Part shown: positions 42,368-50,485 of the stretch, one piece after another
Layout: each line of letters starts with the position of its first letter
Numbering within the stretch: the first letter of the stretch is position 1
Source of the DNA: Paenibacillus sp. HGH0039
GTDB taxonomy: Bacteria; Bacillota; Bacilli; Paenibacillales; NBRC-103111
Reading direction: 5' to 3'
Assembly: GCF_000411255.1 (NCBI RefSeq)
Contig: NZ_KE150413.1
Coordinates: 672,794 to 736,793, forward strand
DNA length: 64,000 nucleotides
The notes under the pieces: model-generated
The model's database searches: none
Told to the model about the DNA's origin: nothing
The model's input: only the letters and a program-made list of their open reading frames with translations
Translations under genes and position numbers: made by a program

Positions 42368-43161
42368 ACGGGGCCGTTCACGATGACTTACCGCCTCTGG
42401 GCGACAGCTACGCACTGCCGGAGGGCCTGATCGCACAGTTCCGGGCGAACGGGCACGTCTGCATCAGGCAGGCGGCCTTCATCCATGAAATCAGCGCCTA
42501 CCGTCCGCATATCATCTCGGCGGTGGAGGGCTACACGGGAGATCGGAGCGTCCGGCCGCATAAGCAGCTGTATATGAACCTCTGGGAGGAGGATACGCGT
42601 GTCCGGCAGTTCGTATTTGCGCGCCGGTTCGCCAAGCTGGCGGCGGATCTCATGGGCGTCACGGGAGTCCGGCTGTACCTGGACCAGGCGAACTTCATCG
42701 AGCCGGGGGCGAGCGTAACGCCTTGGCATCAGACCGAGGCTTATATGCTGGAGCTGGATCCCGCGCAGATTATCACCATGTGGATGCCACTGGTGGATCT
42801 GCCGGAGCCCGGCGGGCCGGTGACCTACCTGTCCGGATCGCATCTTCTTCCGGGAGGCGCATCCAAGAATCCCCTGCTGGAAGCGAAAAGAGCGGGACTC
42901 CCGGAAGAGAACTACGGTCCGCTGAGGACCGGCGACGCCGCGTTTCATGCGGGGCGTCTGCTGCACAGCGCTCCGGGGAACGGCGGGGCCTTCACTCGCG
43001 AGGTGATGACGGTGACGTATTTTGCCGACGGGGCGAGAATTCTGGATCCCGAGGACAAGTCCGGCAGAGCCCCGCACCTCAGGCGCCTCTTTGCCGGAAC
43101 CGTGGCGGGACAGCCGGCCGCAGGGCCGCTGACGCCGCTGCTTTACCGCAGGCTTTTTTAA
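42364..43161 (+). CDS. PhyH-type enzyme 6 with HxT site
   Basis: 265 residues, ATG overlapping the previous stop. The facial triad reads HQT (TPWHQTEAYM, His122, Thr124), so the carboxylate ligand is lost. The distal His (LLHSAPGNGG) and Arg (TREVMTVTYF) are kept. Thr is not the usual halogenase substitution, so the protein could be a poor iron binder, a structural partner, or an enzyme of altered chemistry. Otherwise it is very like oxygenases 4, 5 and 7. Confidence 0.82.
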   Translation: MNGAVHDDLPPLGDSYALPEGLIAQFRANGHVCIRQAAFIHEISAYRPHIISAVEGYTGDRSVRPHKQLYMNLWEEDTRVRQFVFARRFAKLAADLMGVTGVRLYLDQANFIEPGASVTPWHQTEAYMLELDPAQIITMWMPLVDLPEPGGPVTYLSGSHLLPGGASKNPLLEAKRAGLPEENYGPLRTGDAAFHAGRLLHSAPGNGGAFTREVMTVTYFADGARILDPEDKSGRAPHLRRLFAGTVAGQPAAGPLTPLLYRRLF

Positions 43162-43175
43162 GAGGAGGAAAACAG

Positions 43176-44024
43176 GTGGAGGATTCTCTTTTCACGGCAA
43201 ATTTGCACGAGGAGATTGTGCTGTCTCCCGGACAGATAGAAGAATACCGCAGCAAGGGTCATGTTTATGCCGGACGGGTCGCCGCGGAAGAAGACGTGGC
43301 GGCTCTGCGCCCCCTGGTGAGGGAACTGGTCCGGACCTGTGTGCAGGAAGACCGGCCGCTGGAGGAGCGCGATGATTTTGGCAGAGCTTTTCTCCAGCTG
43401 ATTAATTTATGGCAGAGAGACGAAGCTGTGAAGAAATTCGTCTTTGCCCGCAAATTCGCCCGGATGGCCGCCGATCTGCTGGAAGCGGACGGGGTGCGGC
43501 TGTACCTGGATCAGATTTTTTACAAGGAACCGGGAGGCGGCCCTACACCTTGGCATCAGGATGGCGCGTATATGCTCCGCTTTAAACCCGACAAGCTCAT
43601 TACCCTCTGGCTGCCTCTGACCGATATTCCGGACGAGATGGGCTCGCTGCGGTTCATTTCCGGTGCGCATGAGATCGAGCGGATGAAAAGTTCCGGCAAT
43701 ATTCTGCTGGATGCGGTCCGCAGAGGGCTGCCGGAGACCGGCTACAAGGGAATGAAGGCGGGGCACGCGACGTTTCATTCCGGATGGACGCCTCACAGCG
43801 CGCTGGCGAATCCGACGGACTCCATGCGTGAAGTCCTGACGATCACGTATATAGCGGAGGATGCGATTATAGCCGACCCGGAGGATAAGGAGGCGCGACG
43901 GAAGCATCTGGAGACGTATTTTCCGGGGCGGAAACCGGGAGAACGTGCGGACAGTCCGCTTAATCCGGTTCTGTACAGCAGGGACGGAGCTGCCCGGTCT
44001 GCGTCTGAATCCGCGGCTCAATAA
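43176..44024 (+). CDS. PhyH-type 2-oxoglutarate oxygenase 7
   Basis: 282 residues from a GTG at 43176 behind GAGGAGG. Standard site: HQD at His127/Asp129 (TPWHQDGAYM), distal His in FHSGWTPHSAL, Arg in MREVLTITYI. It closes the tandem set of four begun at 40690; this set probably arose by repeated local duplication. A short Ser/Ala-rich tail follows. It may oxidise a carbon next to the one handled by oxygenase 4. Confidence 0.86.
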   Translation: MEDSLFTANLHEEIVLSPGQIEEYRSKGHVYAGRVAAEEDVAALRPLVRELVRTCVQEDRPLEERDDFGRAFLQLINLWQRDEAVKKFVFARKFARMAADLLEADGVRLYLDQIFYKEPGGGPTPWHQDGAYMLRFKPDKLITLWLPLTDIPDEMGSLRFISGAHEIERMKSSGNILLDAVRRGLPETGYKGMKAGHATFHSGWTPHSALANPTDSMREVLTITYIAEDAIIADPEDKEARRKHLETYFPGRKPGERADSPLNPVLYSRDGAARSASESAAQ

Positions 44025-44044
44025 AGCAAGAATTGTTTGCAATC

Positions 44045-44079
44045 GAAGCAGAGAGAAGCGGCGGCGGGACCTTTACAAT
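44045..44079 (+). promoter_or_regulatory. Cluster-type promoter of the ACP 2/dehydratase operon
   Basis: GAAGCAGAG, exactly 20 bases, then TACAAT, 33 bases before the GTG at 44113. Confidence 0.6.
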
Positions 44080-44112
44080 GAAAGCAACGGAAAGTTTGGA
44101 GGGGGAAGCAAC

Positions 44113-44352
44113 GTGTGTGCGAAAGATCAAATACGTCTGTTTTTAAGCGATCAAGGCTGCGGTATGCTGCCGGTCGAAGAGATTAGCGAAGAAAAGCGGC
44201 TTTTCGATATGGGATTCGATTCGCTGCGGTTTATGGAGCTTGTCGTGCTTATCGAGGAGCATTTCGGAGTCCAGTGGCCGGACGAAGCGCTGGAAATCAG
44301 CGGCAGTACGCAGGTCAGGGATATCGTTCAGGCGCTTGAAGGCTGTTTATGA
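44113..44352 (+). CDS. Acyl carrier protein 2
   Basis: 79 residues from a GTG at 44113 behind GGAGGGGG. ACP helix II signature DMGFDSLRFMELVVLIEEHFG with the phosphopantetheine Ser. The acidic face and D-S-L context suit interaction with KS, KR and DH enzymes. It overlaps the first dehydratase gene by ATGA, so it is likely the carrier for chain elongation or dehydration steps. Confidence 0.9.
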   Translation: MCAKDQIRLFLSDQGCGMLPVEEISEEKRLFDMGFDSLRFMELVVLIEEHFGVQWPDEALEISGSTQVRDIVQALEGCL

Positions 44353-44789
44353 GCCGCCGCCCGGACTACGGTCATTTGCTGACGATGCTGCCCCATCAGT
44401 TTCCCCTCCGGGTGCTGGACGAGGTAAAGGATTATTCGCCCGGAAAATTTCTTGTGGCCGGATGCAGCCCGCTGCCGCTGAAGATCTACTTCGGCAATAC
44501 GGATACCATTCCGCCTACCCTGCTGATTGAGGGGCTGGCCCAAGCGTGCGTCATCCTGACCCAATTGGAGACGGCGCCCCTGGAGGAAGATGAAGTTCCC
44601 CTGCTGGGAGCGATCAAGGCCAAGCTGCTGATGCCCATATCCTGGCAGGAACCCATTATTTACAAGGTAGAACCCGTCCGCATTTTAAGCAAAAAAGCGA
44701 TCTTTACCGGCACTTTGTACCGGTCGGACGGAACAACGGCGGTATCGGCCGAACTAAGCGTAGCTGTTGCCGCGACATCAAATTCATAA
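44349..44789 (+). CDS. FabZ-like hotdog protein lacking the catalytic His
   Basis: 146 residues. The fold is FabZ-like (LPHQFPLRVLDEV at the start; PPTLLIEGLAQACVIL with the usual Glu), but the GHFPG strand reads KIYFGNTDTIPP, so the catalytic His is gone. The next gene has the His. In aryl-polyene and other highly reducing type II systems the dehydratase is a heterodimer of one complete and one defective FabZ-like subunit. This pair fits that pattern. Confidence 0.78.
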   Translation: MSRRPDYGHLLTMLPHQFPLRVLDEVKDYSPGKFLVAGCSPLPLKIYFGNTDTIPPTLLIEGLAQACVILTQLETAPLEEDEVPLLGAIKAKLLMPISWQEPIIYKVEPVRILSKKAIFTGTLYRSDGTTAVSAELSVAVAATSNS

Positions 44790-44806
44790 TAGGCGGGGAC
44801 CATCGT

Positions 44807-45226
44807 ATGCCGGCAGAGGCTTATTTGCATGACGCAAAACCTTGGACCATGGTGGACCGGATTATCGGAGAAAGCGATAGGGCCATCTCAACATTGAAGA
44901 ATATTTCCGGCAGTGATTTTTATTTGATTGGTCATTTCCCTTCATACAGTGTGTATCCCGGTATGCTGATGGTGGAATGCATCCTGCAATCGGCCGAGCT
45001 TCTGCTGCGGCGGCAATTGCCCGGGAAACCGGGCGACTGCCGGTTCGGTGAAATCGCTTCGCGTTTCCTCAGTCCGGTCGTTCCGGGGGACTCCGTAAGA
45101 TTTGACGTCGGCTTTACGGCCGGAGGAAGCGAACTGGCGGCCGTCGGCAAAGTCGGCGGCCGCACCGTGATTCACTGCAAAATGAAACTGCTGCGGGAGG
45201 AGGGGGAGAAGGATGAACGGAGATGA
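44807..45226 (+). CDS. FabZ-like 3-hydroxyacyl-ACP dehydratase (catalytic subunit)
   Basis: 139 residues. The catalytic His is present in IGHFPSYSVYPGMLMVECILQSAE, with the Glu in the following helix, in the usual FabZ order. Together with the preceding His-less subunit it should dehydrate 3-hydroxyacyl-ACP to a trans-2-enoyl-ACP. No enoyl reductase gene is visible, so double bonds would remain and the chain would be a polyene (inference). It overlaps the hydrolase gene by 14 bases. Confidence 0.8.
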   Translation: MPAEAYLHDAKPWTMVDRIIGESDRAISTLKNISGSDFYLIGHFPSYSVYPGMLMVECILQSAELLLRRQLPGKPGDCRFGEIASRFLSPVVPGDSVRFDVGFTAGGSELAAVGKVGGRTVIHCKMKLLREEGEKDERR

Positions 45227-46016
45227 AAGACTGGTGGAGCTCTACGACCAGGGGGAACTGGCGGGAGTCCTGCACCTGCCGCCCGAGCACCTCAGACCTT
45301 GTCCGGTGATCATCTACTGTCCGGGCAAAAACGGCGAAAGGTACGAGGTGCACCGGCTCGCCGTGAAATTCGCCCGCAGATTGGCACAGCAGGGAATCGC
45401 TTTCCTGCGTTTCGATTATTACGGAATCGGCCTGAGCGACGGGCATTATTTCGACATGACGACCTCCGGTAAAATATCGAATGTGCTGAAGGCCTATGAG
45501 TTTGTCTGCGGTCATCCGGATCTGCGGGAACGGGAGGCCGTCTTCCTGGGATTCAGCGATGGAGCCAGAATCGCCTTAATGGCGGCACGGGCCAGCGGGA
45601 TAGAGAGGCTGGTTCTGTGGAGTCCGCTGTTTTTCGAATTCGGCGGGAATTATCCGAGCGGAAAGCATCCTCGTTTTATCCGGCATCCGGAAGCGGGCAA
45701 GCTGGTTATGCCGTGGGCCGGCCTATGGGTCGGGATGGATTTTTACCGGGATTTGCAGAGCATGGACACCGAAGTCGCCCTGGAATCTTATAAGGGCTCT
45801 TCCGTCCTCGTCTACGGAAACAACGATCCTCTCATCCTGGAGGAAATGGAGCTGTCGGAGTCCCGCCAGTCGGCGATTTACAGGCATTCCGCACAGAATC
45901 GGGTAGTCCGGGTTCCGGAAGCGGGCCATCTGTTTACATCCAGACCGCTGGAGGAAACGCTGATGGATCATACGACTTCCTGGCTCCTCACGGAGCGTCT
46001 GGTTAGGGGAGGATAA
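45213..46016 (+). CDS. Alpha/beta hydrolase with intact triad
   Basis: 267 residues. Nucleophile elbow GFSDG (Ser near residue 115), acid Asp in YGNNDPLI, His in VPEAGHLF. The N-terminal half (VIIYCPGKNGERYEVHRLAVKFARRL) fits the serine aminopeptidase-like or exosortase-associated hydrolases. It could release the chain from an ACP as a thioesterase or hydrolyse an ester. It is co-transcribed with its catalytically altered neighbour, which suggests a working pair. Confidence 0.78.
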   Translation: MNGDERLVELYDQGELAGVLHLPPEHLRPCPVIIYCPGKNGERYEVHRLAVKFARRLAQQGIAFLRFDYYGIGLSDGHYFDMTTSGKISNVLKAYEFVCGHPDLREREAVFLGFSDGARIALMAARASGIERLVLWSPLFFEFGGNYPSGKHPRFIRHPEAGKLVMPWAGLWVGMDFYRDLQSMDTEVALESYKGSSVLVYGNNDPLILEEMELSESRQSAIYRHSAQNRVVRVPEAGHLFTSRPLEETLMDHTTSWLLTERLVRGG

Positions 46017-46019
46017 GTC

Positions 46020-46886
46020 ATGTGGAAGCAAAGAAGATTCGGCCGTGATCGCGGTATCTACGGACTCGTGGAAGAACCTGACGGACCCGGGAACGATCTC
46101 GTTGTGACGTTCGCGGGATTGGGCCAGGCGATGAGCGAAAAAAACTACCTGTTCTCCAACCTGCGCAAATATTTGGCCCGGAGCGGAGTAAGGGTCGTTC
46201 AATTTGACTACCGCGGCCACGGGGACAGCTTCGGAGAACTGGGGGACACGACGGTGTCCGGCATGAAGCGGGATGCGCTCGAAGTGCTTGCCGAAGTTTT
46301 GGAAGAGTACCCGGCGGAGAGGATTTTCCTGATCGGCAATGCCCTCGGCGGGATCATAGCCCTCCAGACGGCAGCCGCACTGCAGAAGAAGGAGGAAGCT
46401 GCTCCCGTCTGTATCCCTGTACTGCTGGCGCCTCCCTTCCGGAAATTCCCGGAGAAGGAAGCTTTGTTCGGGCGGGAGGCGCTTCAAGCTCTCCGCCGTG
46501 AAGGAAAGCTCGACGCCCAGCTTCTTGTGCCGGGCTTCGATTATTACACGCTGAGCGACTTTAACCGGGAGCCGTACGACTTTTTTATGGCTTGGGGCGC
46601 CCATATGCTTTATTTGCACGGTCAGTGTATTTCAGCCGGTATGCTGGACGAGCTTCTTGAGCTGGATACGGCCCGTCTTGTCAGAGAATACGGCGGGCCT
46701 CTGCACATCATGTGCAGCAGGGAAGATGAAGAGGCCCGGACGATAGCGGAGGCAATGGACCACGTCATTCTGCACAGGATGCAGGGATACCGGTATTTTT
46801 ACCAGCATCCTGCGGCAATGGACCAATGGATAACCGAGGCGGTCTCCATTGTACGGAGCGATAACGGGGAGAGGGAGAAATTTTAA
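46020..46886 (+). CDS. Alpha/beta hydrolase with Ser nucleophile replaced by Ala
   Basis: 288 residues of the same fold as the gene before. The elbow GxSxG reads GNALGG, so the nucleophile is Ala. The base at the codon is clear (gcc). Without it ordinary hydrolysis is not possible. It may serve as a scaffold or non-catalytic partner of the active hydrolase, or catalyse a non-hydrolytic step such as a rearrangement. Its stop overlaps the next ATG by one base. Confidence 0.7.
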   Translation: MWKQRRFGRDRGIYGLVEEPDGPGNDLVVTFAGLGQAMSEKNYLFSNLRKYLARSGVRVVQFDYRGHGDSFGELGDTTVSGMKRDALEVLAEVLEEYPAERIFLIGNALGGIIALQTAAALQKKEEAAPVCIPVLLAPPFRKFPEKEALFGREALQALRREGKLDAQLLVPGFDYYTLSDFNREPYDFFMAWGAHMLYLHGQCISAGMLDELLELDTARLVREYGGPLHIMCSREDEEARTIAEAMDHVILHRMQGYRYFYQHPAAMDQWITEAVSIVRSDNGEREKF

Positions 46887-47854
46887 TGGAAGAAACCCGG
46901 AAAACAATAGCGCAAACCATCCTGTCCCAAAAAAACGACTGGCGGTTCCCGGACGGCGAAGGATTATCCCAGCGCACGCTTGACTGCAGACAGCTCTGCA
47001 TGATGGAGGTGCTTAAATGGAAAGGAGAGCGGCAGCTTACGCCCGTTTTCCTGAACGCCTTCGACTGCGAGTCGAACGGACTCATGCTGAGGCGCAGGGA
47101 GCCCGAGCCGGGGAGAGGCTGGAGGCTGACAAAATATTCCCCTTTGAATACGGAGGGACTGTATCCTCTGATTGATTCCGTCTTCGATCACGAAGGCTAC
47201 TGTCTGTTGTTTTACAATGCGAAGGAAGCCGTGTTCTCCTCGTATTACGGGAAGCACGATATCGTTCATTGGTCGCTGCTGGTCGATTATGACGAGGCGG
47301 GGGTGACACTGGTCGATGACGAAGGGGCCCCGGCTTTTTTTAACGGGTATATCGGCAAAGTCCCCTGGGAAACGCTGATGAGCGCTCAGGCGAACTCGGA
47401 GAAGGGCGGTGTCGCCATCCTTGGACGCCGGCCGGGGTATGCGAAGACTTGGGAGGAAGAATTCCTCTCGCTGGTCCGCGCCTCGGTACACAATATGGTC
47501 GATCAGCAGGGACTTAAGAATCTGGAGAACTTCGTAAAGGCGATTGCGGAAAGCCCGCCGGAAGCCTTGATCCCCATGCTGGAAACGCTGGAGTTCGACG
47601 TCCACTATTTCCGCCGGTTGAGGGAGCTGTGGAAAACGGCCGTGGAGAACGGCGCCATACCGGAGCGGTACAAAGCCCCCGGCTGGGTGGAGGAGCTTGT
47701 TTACGTGTGCAAATCATGGTCTTTGGTTATGGGGGTTCTGGCTAAGTGGAAAAGGCAGCCGGATAAAGACTATTCGGCTAAGCTTACCGATTATCTCGGG
47801 CAAGCCCTTGAAAGCGAAAAAGGGTTTTACCGGGAGCTACGACATCTGGTATGA
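46886..47854 (+). CDS. BtrH-like acyltransferase 3
   Basis: 322 residues, the least typical of the three. Candidate catalytic residues are Cys34 or Cys38 (LDCRQLCMMEV), His128 (IVHWSLLVDYD) and Asp144 (LVDDEG). The C-terminal half is helical. It follows two ACP-related dehydratases and two hydrolases, so its acyl donor may be the polyene-type chain on ACP 2. It belongs to the same operon as an M29 peptidase and an MGT. Confidence 0.6.
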   Translation: MEETRKTIAQTILSQKNDWRFPDGEGLSQRTLDCRQLCMMEVLKWKGERQLTPVFLNAFDCESNGLMLRRREPEPGRGWRLTKYSPLNTEGLYPLIDSVFDHEGYCLLFYNAKEAVFSSYYGKHDIVHWSLLVDYDEAGVTLVDDEGAPAFFNGYIGKVPWETLMSAQANSEKGGVAILGRRPGYAKTWEEEFLSLVRASVHNMVDQQGLKNLENFVKAIAESPPEALIPMLETLEFDVHYFRRLRELWKTAVENGAIPERYKAPGWVEELVYVCKSWSLVMGVLAKWKRQPDKDYSAKLTDYLGQALESEKGFYRELRHLV

Positions 47855-47862
47855 GGTGAATC

Positions 47863-48960
47863 ATGAAAGAAGAGTTCAAGCGGATTGCGGACACGATCGT
47901 CAGCCATTCTCTGAGGCTTCGTCCGGGAGAAAAAGTGGTAGTCAAAGTCCGTGGAGATGCGGCGGATTTGACCGAAAGCCTGATCGCGCGCATCTACGAG
48001 GCCGGAGCGGTCCCTTTTCTGCAGACAACGGACGTCGAGGAGCTTAAATGGCTGCTGGCGGGAGCCTCCGAGGAACAGATCCGCCAGTGGGCGGAGCATG
48101 ACCTGGGCCTTGTCGAAGCCATGGACGCGTACATCGGGATTCACTCGGAAGCCAATACCTTCGAAATGGAAGATGCGGACCAGACGCGCTACGGCTATTA
48201 CGTGAAGCATTATCTTCAGCCTCTGACAATGACAATGGCTTCCAAGCCCAAATGGGTGCTGCTCCGCTATCCCACCCCGGGAATGGCCCAGCAGGCGGGC
48301 ATCGGAACCTCGAAGCTCCGGCAAATCTACGCCTCGTCCTGCCTGATGGATTACGGGGGGCTCCAAGAAAAGGCGGAGCCGCTCCGGAAGCTGCTTGGGC
48401 GGACAAGCCGTATCCGTATCGTCTCGCCCGGGACGGATTTGTCTTTCTCCGTGAAAGGCGTTCCCTCTTTCCTGTGCGACGGCCGCTACAATCTTCCCGA
48501 CGGAGAGCTGTTTACGGCGCCGGTGGCCGGCTCGGCGGAAGGCCGGATCACGTTCAATGTGCCGACAAGCTGCATGGGCAAAACGTTCGATTCCGTCGCG
48601 CTCACGTTCCGGCAGGGCAAAGTGACCGAGTGGTCGGCGGACGATACCGAAGCGCTGAGCGGCATTTTAAAGACGGACGAGGGAGCTTCCCGTCCGGGCG
48701 AATTCGGCATCGGGCTGAATCCCCATATCCGACAACCCATGCGCAGCCTGCTGTTCGACGAAAAGATGGCGGGAAGCATTCATCTTGCCTTGGGACAAGC
48801 CTACGAGATGGCCGATAACGGGAACACCTCGGGTATACATTGGGATCTCGTTTTATGCCAGCTCGAAGCCTATGGAGGCGGCGAACTTTATTTTGACGAC
48901 ATTCTGATCCGTAAAAACGGTTATTTCGTTATGCCGGAATTGGAACCGTTAAATCCTTGA
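47863..48960 (+). CDS. M29-family aminopeptidase
   Basis: 365 residues. It has the M29 (AmpS/AmpT) layout: an N-terminal alpha/beta part, then metal-site motifs LPDGELFTAPVAGSAEG near 208-224, EFGIGLNPHIR near 284, FDEKMAGSIHLALGQAY near 300 and HWDLVL near 326. It should remove N-terminal residues from a peptide in the cytosol. In a cluster with an aminoacyl-ACP arm and secreted peptides it could trim a protecting amino acid, as seen in pro-drug removal, but this is inference. Confidence 0.85.
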   Translation: MKEEFKRIADTIVSHSLRLRPGEKVVVKVRGDAADLTESLIARIYEAGAVPFLQTTDVEELKWLLAGASEEQIRQWAEHDLGLVEAMDAYIGIHSEANTFEMEDADQTRYGYYVKHYLQPLTMTMASKPKWVLLRYPTPGMAQQAGIGTSKLRQIYASSCLMDYGGLQEKAEPLRKLLGRTSRIRIVSPGTDLSFSVKGVPSFLCDGRYNLPDGELFTAPVAGSAEGRITFNVPTSCMGKTFDSVALTFRQGKVTEWSADDTEALSGILKTDEGASRPGEFGIGLNPHIRQPMRSLLFDEKMAGSIHLALGQAYEMADNGNTSGIHWDLVLCQLEAYGGGELYFDDILIRKNGYFVMPELEPLNP

Positions 48961-48975
48961 ACGGGAGGGAAGCGG

Positions 48976-50142
48976 ATGGCTCACCTGTTTATCGCGGTCC
49001 AGAGGGTTCTGGGACATGTAATTCCGGCCTTGGCTATCGGACAGCAGCTTAAGAAGAAGGGGCATAAAGTCACGCTGGTTACCCACCCTGCCAATAAGGA
49101 GCTGGCTGTTCGTGCGGGACTGGCCTTCCTGCCGGCGGAATGGGGAAAATTTCCGGAGAAGTTTATTTATGAACAGGCCCAGGAAATGGATGCGCTGCTT
49201 GCCGGCCGGGAAGTCGACTGGATGATTTGCGATTCTTCCCAAGCGGCCCCGGCTTATGCGGCGGAGAAAAGAGGAATCCCCTGGATCAGCCTCCAAACGA
49301 CGGTTCCTTATCCCGAAGAAGCGCTTCCCGGCAGCCGGACCGTCTTCAACCGGCTGAGGCAGAGCTACGCTCGGGAGCTGAACGGGGTCAGGATGAGACT
49401 GGGACTGCCGCCGCTTACCGATGACAGGAGAACGCGGGGAGATCTGGCGGGGCTGTCTCCCCGGCTTCATCTGGTCAACGTCCATGCCGCGCTGTACCCG
49501 GAGGAAGGCGGCATTCCGGAACAGTCCGTGTTTACCGGGAGCTGCACGCTTGAGTCCGGAGACCGTGACCGCGTAACCGAGGCGTCCCGGTTAGAGGCGG
49601 AACCGTGCCCGGGCCGTCCCGTTGTTCTCGTCTGCGCTTCCTCGACGGAACGGCATGATTCCAGGGAGGTCATGAACCGCTATATCGGCGCGGCCGTGAG
49701 TCTGTCGGAGGAGAATTCATTTCATCTGATCGTTGCGGAACATAAGCCGTACGAAGGGAAGCGGCCTCTGCCTCCCCATGTCAGCTGGATAACGGCTTAT
49801 CCCAATCACGATCTCCTGCTGCCCCGTGCGGACGCTGTCATTACGCATGGAGGCTGCGGCACCGTACAGTCCGTCATGAGGTACGGCGTCCCCATGGTTG
49901 TGATTCCTCTCGCATCCGACCAGCATCTTCTGGCCCGGACATGTGAGCGCCTCGGAATCGCCCTGACCGTCGGCCCGGAGGAAGCGGGACGCGGGCGGAT
50001 CGGACAGGCGCTTCACAGCCTGCTGGCGGAGGGAAACCCGTATACACCACGGGCCAAGGAACTGGCTGCGATTATGGGGCGGGACAACCCGAACGAAACG
50101 GCCGTCCGCGCCATCGAACAAGTTCTGCAAAATAATTCGTAA
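48976..50142 (+). CDS. MGT-family (GT1) glycosyltransferase 2
   Basis: 388 residues, GT-B fold. N-terminus HLFIAVQRVLGHVIPALAIGQQL, donor signature THGGCGTVQSVMRYGVPMVVIPLASDQ near 292-318, with the GT1 His-Gly-Gly and Asp-Gln. It differs clearly from MGT 1 and so may add another sugar. As usual for this family it likely uses a small lipophilic acceptor. It is followed by ACP 3 in the same operon. Confidence 0.86.
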   Translation: MAHLFIAVQRVLGHVIPALAIGQQLKKKGHKVTLVTHPANKELAVRAGLAFLPAEWGKFPEKFIYEQAQEMDALLAGREVDWMICDSSQAAPAYAAEKRGIPWISLQTTVPYPEEALPGSRTVFNRLRQSYARELNGVRMRLGLPPLTDDRRTRGDLAGLSPRLHLVNVHAALYPEEGGIPEQSVFTGSCTLESGDRDRVTEASRLEAEPCPGRPVVLVCASSTERHDSREVMNRYIGAAVSLSEENSFHLIVAEHKPYEGKRPLPPHVSWITAYPNHDLLLPRADAVITHGGCGTVQSVMRYGVPMVVIPLASDQHLLARTCERLGIALTVGPEEAGRGRIGQALHSLLAEGNPYTPRAKELAAIMGRDNPNETAVRAIEQVLQNNS

Positions 50143-50154
50143 AGGATGAAGCGC

Positions 50155-50388
50155 ATGTTGACCGGAGAAGCGGCACTGGAAGTCATTCAGAAAATCGGCG
50201 AGCTCGATAACGTGGAGATGGATACCAATTTTCTGGAAAAAGGAATAGATTCCGTTAAGGTTGTTGAAATTCTGATTGAGTTCGAAATGATGTTCAATAT
50301 CGACGTTCTGGACGATCAGCTGAATCTGGACGAACTGTCGACTCCCAAACACATTCAGGATTACGTAAACGGAATTATCGCCAAGTAG
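50155..50388 (+). CDS. Acyl carrier protein 3
   Basis: 77 residues. AAAGGA lies about 7 bases from the ATG at 50155; an in-frame ATG at 50146 sits inside that site. Phosphopantetheine Ser in FLEKGIDSVKVVEILIEFEMMF. It is the last gene of the operon begun at 44113, with the next cluster-type promoter starting 15 bases on. Its loader could be the acyl-AMP ligase at 51294. Confidence 0.88.
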   Translation: MLTGEAALEVIQKIGELDNVEMDTNFLEKGIDSVKVVEILIEFEMMFNIDVLDDQLNLDELSTPKHIQDYVNGIIAK

Positions 50389-50403
50389 CGCAGAGCCGCC
50401 AGG

Positions 50404-50438
50404 AAAGCCGAGTAACTCCCCCTTCGACCCTCTATGCT
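50404..50438 (+). promoter_or_regulatory. Cluster-type promoter of the 50.5-62 kb operon
   Basis: AAAGCCGAG, exactly 20 bases, then TATGCT, 47 bases before the TTG at 50486. Confidence 0.65.
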
Positions 50439-50485
50439 TAAAGAGAGAAGGGGAACGTTCCCCGCTAAACGGGAGGAGGGGTACA

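Noticed and set aside
40690-44024. The four tandem PhyH genes as an assembly artefact
   Set aside because: The copies are related but clearly different in sequence, length and metal site, so they are genuine paralogues.
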